DNA of 64,000 bases from Cognataquiflexum aquatile (lineage in GTDB: Bacteria; Bacteroidota; Bacteroidia; Cytophagales; Cyclobacteriaceae), in the NCBI RefSeq assembly GCF_003316845.1, contig NZ_QMIK01000001.1:62001-126000 (forward strand), written 5' to 3'. Within the stretch, counting starts at the first letter, position 1. Each line of letters opens with the position of its first letter. Positions 60,194 to 64,000 of this stretch are shown here, one piece after another. A program made the position numbers and the translations under genes. Under the pieces are notes generated by a model. The model was not told the DNA's origin. It searched no databases and saw nothing but the letters and a program-made list of their open reading frames with translations.

Positions 60194-61348
60194 TTATTGA
60201 TTGGGGGAGTTCTCCGGCCATTTTTGCTCCACTGCTTCTATTTTGGCATCCGGTGTCAAACTTGCAGATCCTACGATGGCTATCCTGTCACCTGCCTTAA
60301 TCCCTTTGGTAATGATCCATCCATCCTCATATTTTGGCCCCGTTTCCACAGGAACTGCCTTGATTGTACTGGAATCCGTCACAACAAAAACCCTTGAAAT
60401 ATGCTGTAACTGCATGACTGCCCGCTGGGGGACCATAATGGCGTCGGGAAAGGTCTTGATCAAAACCCTTGATTTTACAAATAGCCCCGGTCTCAATACG
60501 CCTCTGGAATTTGGAAATCTTGCTTCTATGGTCAAAGTTCCCGTTTTGGGGTCTACCTCTCTATCAGCAAAATCAACTTCGCCCGTCTCAGGATAAAGCG
60601 ATCCATCCGCCATGATGAGTTGGATATTTTTCTTGGCTCTTTCCAATTCTTCAGTAGTCATTTGTGTCAGTCTGAGGTATTCCCTTTCACTGATCTGAAA
60701 TCTTACCCGTACTGCACCGATACTGGATATGGTCGTCAAAACGGAAGTGGTACCTGACCTGGTGACATAATCACCCACTCTGAAATTGGAGATTCCCACC
60801 AATCCATCAAATGGGGCATATACCCTTGTATATCCAAATTCTATTTTGGCGTTTTCAAGAGAGGCTTCAGCAGCCCTAACCTGGGCTTGTGATGCTTCAT
60901 ACTTGGCTTTTGCATTGTCAAGGTCCTGCTTGCTCAAAGCATTCATATCAGCCAACGGCTTTACACGGCTGAGTTCACCTTCTGCACGCACCATTTCTGT
61001 CTGTGTGGCGGTCAATTGACTTCTGACTTGGTCGACCCTGTTTTTATACTGAATGTCGTCAATCACGTACAGCAAATCACCCTTTTTTACAAAAGAACCT
61101 TCTTCGAAATTAACAGAAGTGACCCAACCTTCCACCCTCGCCCTGATGTCAACATCAGATTCCCCAAATACCTGAGCTACAAACTCTTCATAAATCGGAA
61201 CATCCTTTTGAATGGCTTTTACGACATTTACTTTTACAGGAGGAAGGACGATTTCCTCTTTTTTGGAACATCCCATAACCAGGCCGACTGTCACAAAAAA
61301 CAATGTTGGCTTATACAGGGATCTGATATTGTTTGGATAAAATCTCAT
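60194..61348 (-). CDS. RND efflux periplasmic adaptor, lipoprotein
   Basis: The 384-residue protein has a lipoprotein signal (VTVGLVMGCSKKE) and the membrane fusion protein layout: barrel-sandwich hybrid (VDIRARVEGWVTSVNFEEGSFVKKGDLLYVID), coiled hairpin (about residues 95-175), and beta-barrel domains (VTRSGTTSVLTTISSIGAV). It links the pump and channel. First gene of the operon; no TetR or AraC regulator is directly adjacent. Confidence 0.94.
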   Translation of the reverse strand: MRFYPNNIRSLYKPTLFFVTVGLVMGCSKKEEIVLPPVKVNVVKAIQKDVPIYEEFVAQVFGESDVDIRARVEGWVTSVNFEEGSFVKKGDLLYVIDDIQYKNRVDQVRSQLTATQTEMVRAEGELSRVKPLADMNALSKQDLDNAKAKYEASQAQVRAAEASLENAKIEFGYTRVYAPFDGLVGISNFRVGDYVTRSGTTSVLTTISSIGAVRVRFQISEREYLRLTQMTTEELERAKKNIQLIMADGSLYPETGEVDFADREVDPKTGTLTIEARFPNSRGVLRPGLFVKSRVLIKTFPDAIMVPQRAVMQLQHISRVFVVTDSSTIKAVPVETGPKYEDGWIITKGIKAGDRIAIVGSASLTPDAKIEAVEQKWPENSPNQ

Positions 61349-61814
61349 AATCTTGAAGGAATGAAAGTCGGAGACCTGAAGTTTTTTGAATTTAATTAGA
61401 GGAAATAAAATGGTATAAATTTTTTTCGATAGAACCCAAGTGGATGAATATTTCCTGATTTTTTGATTGCTGAATGTTTATTGATGAGGCTAAGTTTTCT
61501 TGGAATTAAAATTTGAATGCGTGGAGAAAATCTCGTGGGGTGCTAATTGGTTTCCAGAATTATTGGACTTAAAACCGGAAAATCATGATAGAAATTTAAA
61601 CCAAATTAGACATTTAGAATTCCAAAATTGCAATTAGAAGGAAATATCCTCGTTTGTGCGACAATTATTTATGTTCGAAAATAGAAAGAAAAACCAAACA
61701 TGACAATAATCAGGTTTGCGGTCAACAAAAAATATATGATATTCTATTTATCCTTACAAAATTTGGAATCCCAATCAAATTTCAGAACAGTGGGAATCTT
61801 CAACAGAGGGAAAA
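61349..61814. other. Divergent intergenic stretch (efflux operon / cytochrome c)
   Basis: This 466-bp gap is AT-rich. I see no gene, no hairpin and no clear promoter. TATGTTCG at about 61667 is a weak -7 match. The efflux operon promoter and any regulator site should lie here. Confidence 0.4.
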
Positions 61815-62240
61815 ATGGAAAAAATACTGCATTTGGTTTTTTACTTCTTACTTTTTCTGGCTGTTTCTTCCTGCAATGAAACAAAGTCCCCGGAGGAAAA
61901 ATCCATCCTCTCAAATCACAATGAAAAGGATTATATCAAGGCCATTCCGGGCGAAAACCAAGAACTTGATGTTGCACTTGTAAAAAAAGGAGAGGTGTTG
62001 GTGGCGTATTCGGATTGCTACGACTGCCATAAGGAGGATAACCGTGCCAAAGGACCGGCTTTCAGGGACATTGCCAAAAGATATCCTGCCAATCAAATTT
62101 ATGTTGAACATTTGGCCCGGCAGGTGATCCGGGGAAGCAGAGGTTCTTGGGGATATCCTGTCATGAGTCCCCATCCCCAAGTAAAGAAAGAGGATGCGGA
62201 AGCCATGGTGACTTTCATCCTCTCTCTCAAGGGTCAGTGA
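61815..62240 (+). CDS. c-type cytochrome lipoprotein
   Basis: The 141-residue protein has a lipoprotein signal (LFLAVSSCNET) and one heme c site, Cys68-Tyr-Asp-Cys71-His72 in YSDCYDCHKEDN, with the probable axial Met in GYPVMSPHPQVK (class I). The C-terminal helix ends DAEAMVTFILSLKGQ. It may pass electrons in the periplasm or to an outer surface partner. No oxidase gene is near, so the partner is unknown. Confidence 0.88.
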   Translation: MEKILHLVFYFLLFLAVSSCNETKSPEEKSILSNHNEKDYIKAIPGENQELDVALVKKGEVLVAYSDCYDCHKEDNRAKGPAFRDIAKRYPANQIYVEHLARQVIRGSRGSWGYPVMSPHPQVKKEDAEAMVTFILSLKGQ

Positions 62241-62610
62241 TTTTAGTTTATTTTACCGCAATGAGTGCTAAGGTTTTCGCAAGGTGCGGAGGTGGGATTG
62301 ATTGATTTACCACAGAGGGCACAGGGAGCACAGAGAATAGGAGGTTTAATTTTCTCCCGCAGATATCGCAGATTGACGCAGAAGGTCTACAAACAATCAG
62401 TCCGCCGCGGCGGAGCGAAATAATAGTAGCCATGGGTAAGGTGCTAAATCAATCTTCATTCCTTCACAAATCCCCATGCACCGCAGCCAACGGTATATTG
62501 GAACAACAATTATGGATTTGAGTGTGAGTAGAATTATGTTATGCTACAATTATAAATAAGTTTAAAATTTTAACCTTAGCTTCAAAATTCGTATAATTGA
62601 TAAAAAAGCC
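62241..62610. repeat. Intergenic repeats before the toxin-antitoxin pair
   Basis: This 370-bp stretch contains 9-nt phased units CCACAGAGG, GCACAGGGA, GCACAGAGA (62310-62336), then CGCAGATAT, CGCAGATTGA, CGCAGAAGG (62358-62385), then the first copy of the REP-like element (62402-62488). No gene is visible. Confidence 0.75.
62402..62488. repeat. REP-like element, copy A
   Basis: A CCGCCGCGGCGG palindrome (62402-62413) is followed by GCGAAATAATAGTAGCCATG and a tail ending in CACCGCAGCC. Bases 62415-62488 match copy B (63504-63577) at 71 of 74 positions. Confidence 0.85.
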
Positions 62611-62814
62611 ATGATCATAGAAAGAAGCAAAGATGAGGTGATATTCAGGTTGCCTGGCAACACCAACATAGACGATCTACAAGATTTGACTGACCTTTTT
62701 GAGTTTAAGGAAATATCCGGTAAATCGAAAGCTAAACAAAAAGAGGTGGATGATCTTGTGAAGGAAATAAAAAAAGGAAGATGGGAGAAATCCAAAGATA
62801 AACTTGGATTATGA
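62611..62814 (+). CDS. Putative antitoxin of the PIN pair
   Basis: The 67-residue protein is small and charged, with VIFRLPGNTNIDDLQDLTDLFEF and a helical tail KEVDDLVKEIKKGRWEKSKDKLG. It resembles small antitoxins that cover PIN toxins and probably has a dimeric DNA-binding start. It overlaps the toxin gene by the ATGA four-base overlap (62811-62814), the classic arrangement for such pairs. Antitoxin role is inferred from context. Confidence 0.7.
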   Translation: MIIERSKDEVIFRLPGNTNIDDLQDLTDLFEFKEISGKSKAKQKEVDDLVKEIKKGRWEKSKDKLGL

Positions 62815-63251
62815 GAATTGTAGTTGATACCAATGTGGTGTTTAGTGCAATGTTAAATTCAAACAGCAAAATTGCCAAGATTTTTCTCCATCCCAAAAGC
62901 AAATTTAATTTTTACGCTACCGAAAGGTTATTAGATGAAATTGAGGAACACTCCGAAAAATTAATGAAGCTATCAGGATACTCCGAAGCTGAGTTTAAAA
63001 GGATTTTGGCTATTTTTACCCGTAAAATCAGGTTTATAAATTTAAGATTAATTCCTAAAAATGTTTTTGAAAAAACTTTGGTCCTAACTGAAGATGTCGA
63101 TATCGACGACACAGAATTTGTAGCTTTGACGGAACACATTAAGGGTAAGTTTTGGAGTGGGGACAAAGCATTGCAAAAAGGACTCAAAAATAAAGGATGG
63201 AATAGATTTATTACAACAGATCAGCTTTTTGGGATAATTGATTTAAAATAA
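62811..63251 (+). CDS. PIN-domain toxin
   Basis: The 146-residue protein is a PIN ribonuclease of the putative toxin component type: RIVVDTNVVFSAML with Asp6, the acidic ERLLDEIEEHSEKL, DVDIDDTEFVALTEH (acidic cluster) and WSGDKALQKGLK with the last Asp. These acids bind Mg for RNA cleavage. Translation is coupled to the antitoxin. The pair lies between two direct copies of the REP-like element, so it may have arrived as an island. Confidence 0.85.
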   Translation: MRIVVDTNVVFSAMLNSNSKIAKIFLHPKSKFNFYATERLLDEIEEHSEKLMKLSGYSEAEFKRILAIFTRKIRFINLRLIPKNVFEKTLVLTEDVDIDDTEFVALTEHIKGKFWSGDKALQKGLKNKGWNRFITTDQLFGIIDLK

Positions 63252-63492
63252 ATGTGAAATAAACTTTTTTAGGCAAATTAAAACTTAGTCGAAAGTTCAA
63301 AAATATAATAAAACATACAATGGATTCAAGAGCAACCAATCCTGCTGTTTTTCTTTCCTAGTCCTTTCCTCTTTCCTCTTATCCTTATCCTATGCGGCTC
63401 TCTTATCCTCTGAGGATTTGCTTGAGGAAATATTTTTTAACCGCAAAGGACGGCAAGGTTTCGCAATGGTCGCAAAGGGTCTAGGAGCTCTA

Positions 63493-63577
63493 GCCCCATC
63501 GGGGCGAAATATTGGTAGCCATGGGTAAGGTGCTAAATCAATCTTCATTCCTTCACAAATCCCCATGCACCACAGCC
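63493..63577. repeat. REP-like element, copy B
   Basis: The hairpin GCCCC-ATC-GGGGC (63493-63505) differs in sequence from copy A but keeps the stem; the tail GTAGCCATGGGTAAGG and onward is nearly identical. Same orientation as copy A. Confidence 0.85.
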
Positions 63578-63742
63578 CATGGTTAAATAGGAATTCCGTT
63601 ATTATTATTTCGGTTACGGATTTTATAAATAGGAGAACCTCCAATACCGAAATGGTAGGGGTGTTTTTTCTAATACAATTGTTTAATCTATTCTTTATGG
63701 ATTGTTTTCTGTCACTTTTTGTCTTACCACAAAAAGTAACCA

Positions 63743-63760
63743 TCCCGATAGCTATCGGGA
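63743..63760. repeat. Perfect 18-bp palindrome
   Basis: TCCCGATAGCTATCGGGA reads the same on both strands. It lies just after the ACTTTTTGT/ACAAAAAGT hairpin (63714-63737). Confidence 0.8.
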
Positions 63761-63951
63761 GGCAAGAAATTTTAATCCTATCCACACACAATACCACCGC
63801 CGGCCCGGAAAAATTTCTGGCAGCCCACCAGTGTTTCATAATATTACTTTTTCGAAAGAGGAAGATTACTCTCTGCCGATGTTTGTGTCTCCACAAACAT
63901 ATTTTTTCTCTGTGGCTCTGCGTGAGGTATTTTTCCATTTACCAGAAAAAA

Positions 63952-64000
63952 GCCCCGTCGGGGCGAAATAATAGTAGCCATGGGTAAGGTGCTAGGACTA
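63952..64000. repeat. REP-like element, copy C (cut by window edge)
   Basis: GCCCCGTCGGGGC (63952-63964) followed by GAAATAATAGTAGCCATG and GGGTAAGGTGCTA. After GTGCTA it departs from copies A and B (GGACTA instead of AATCAA), so it may be truncated or a variant. Confidence 0.75.

Larger units (their letters stand above)
63252..64000. repeat. Repeat-rich intergenic region at the window end
   Basis: This 749-bp stretch holds copy B (63493-63577) and the start of copy C (63952-64000) of the REP-like element, short 9-nt phased repeats near 63440-63480 (CGCAAAGG type), an ACTTTTTGT/ACAAAAAGT inverted repeat (63714-63737, six-base loop) and the perfect 18-bp palindrome TCCCGATAGCTATCGGGA (63743-63760). 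The open frames crossing it are low-complexity and carry no family motif, so I call no gene. Confidence 0.75.

Noticed and set aside
61654-61983. A 109-codon frame overlapping the cytochrome c start
   Set aside because: Its second half is the out-of-frame reading of the cytochrome gene, which has a clear signal peptide and heme motif in another phase.
62241-62610. CRISPR array
   Set aside because: Repeats are 9-10 nt, imperfect and without spacers of constant length; no cas gene is in the window.
63390-63987. Open frames of 140-182 codons on both strands at the window end
   Set aside because: They are built from REP-like repeats, palindromes and T-rich DNA, carry no family motif and overlap each other.

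Overview
The window reads as chromosomal DNA of a Bacteroidota bacterium, most likely of the order Cytophagales (Cyclobacteriaceae-like). The evidence is AT-rich intergenic DNA, weak or absent Shine-Dalgarno sequences, several good matches to the Bacteroidota promoter (TTG, 17-23 nt, TAnnTTTG), a ribosomal protein THX gene, OmpH, NlpE, DUF4136 and DUF2490 type envelope proteins, and the MocA/DUF1080 gene pair that is common in this phylum. No rRNA, tRNA, CRISPR array, transposase or prophage module was found.

Layout. 0.1-5 kb holds envelope genes: a BamA/TamA-like barrel, a DUF2490 protein, an M14-like deacylase, and a minus-strand pair of lipoproteins (NlpE-like and a Met/Gly-rich DUF4136-like protein). 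5-14 kb holds glycogen phosphorylase, a Gre-like protein, a phosphoribosyltransferase/hydrolase pair, an HdeD-like membrane protein, an HTH regulator, a fatty acid hydroxylase and ferritin. 14-25 kb is a series of metabolic genes: an exported MocA oxidoreductase, a Tat-exported HisC-like aminotransferase with an acetyltransferase, a secreted two-repeat protein, an aldo/keto reductase, patatin, a YfcC carrier, and a sirtuin overlapping a flavin monooxygenase. 25-37 kb holds topA, sixA, a lone BlaI-type repressor, an acyl lipid desaturase, a holin-like membrane protein, and a plus-strand run of HDAC-like amidohydrolase, small membrane protein, OmpH, deoxyhypusine-synthase-like protein and OmpA/PD40 protein. 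37-43 kb holds a LacI regulator, the unlisted small gene for THX, glgB, an exported hydrolase and a LytS/LytTR two-component pair.

43-55 kb is the carbohydrate island: uxaC, an SDR fructuronate reductase and uxuA form a complete D-glucuronate to 2-keto-3-deoxygluconate route, with a divergent LacI regulator. Next to it are a DUF1080/MocA pair (probable 3-keto-glycoside chemistry), a GH2 enzyme and a GH43-like lipoprotein. A 13-base LacI-type site differing at one base lies 76-78 nt before the start codons of both minus-strand operons, which suggests that one LacI protein controls both.

55-61.5 kb has a complete RND efflux operon (adaptor, pump, outer membrane channel) preceded by a composite inverted repeat. 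61.8-64 kb has a lipoprotein cytochrome c and a PIN toxin/antitoxin pair lying between direct copies of a roughly 85-nt REP-like element; a third partial copy runs to the window edge. The most notable non-coding signals are these repeats, the three stacked short tandem arrays between the SDR gene and uxuA, and the shared LacI site.
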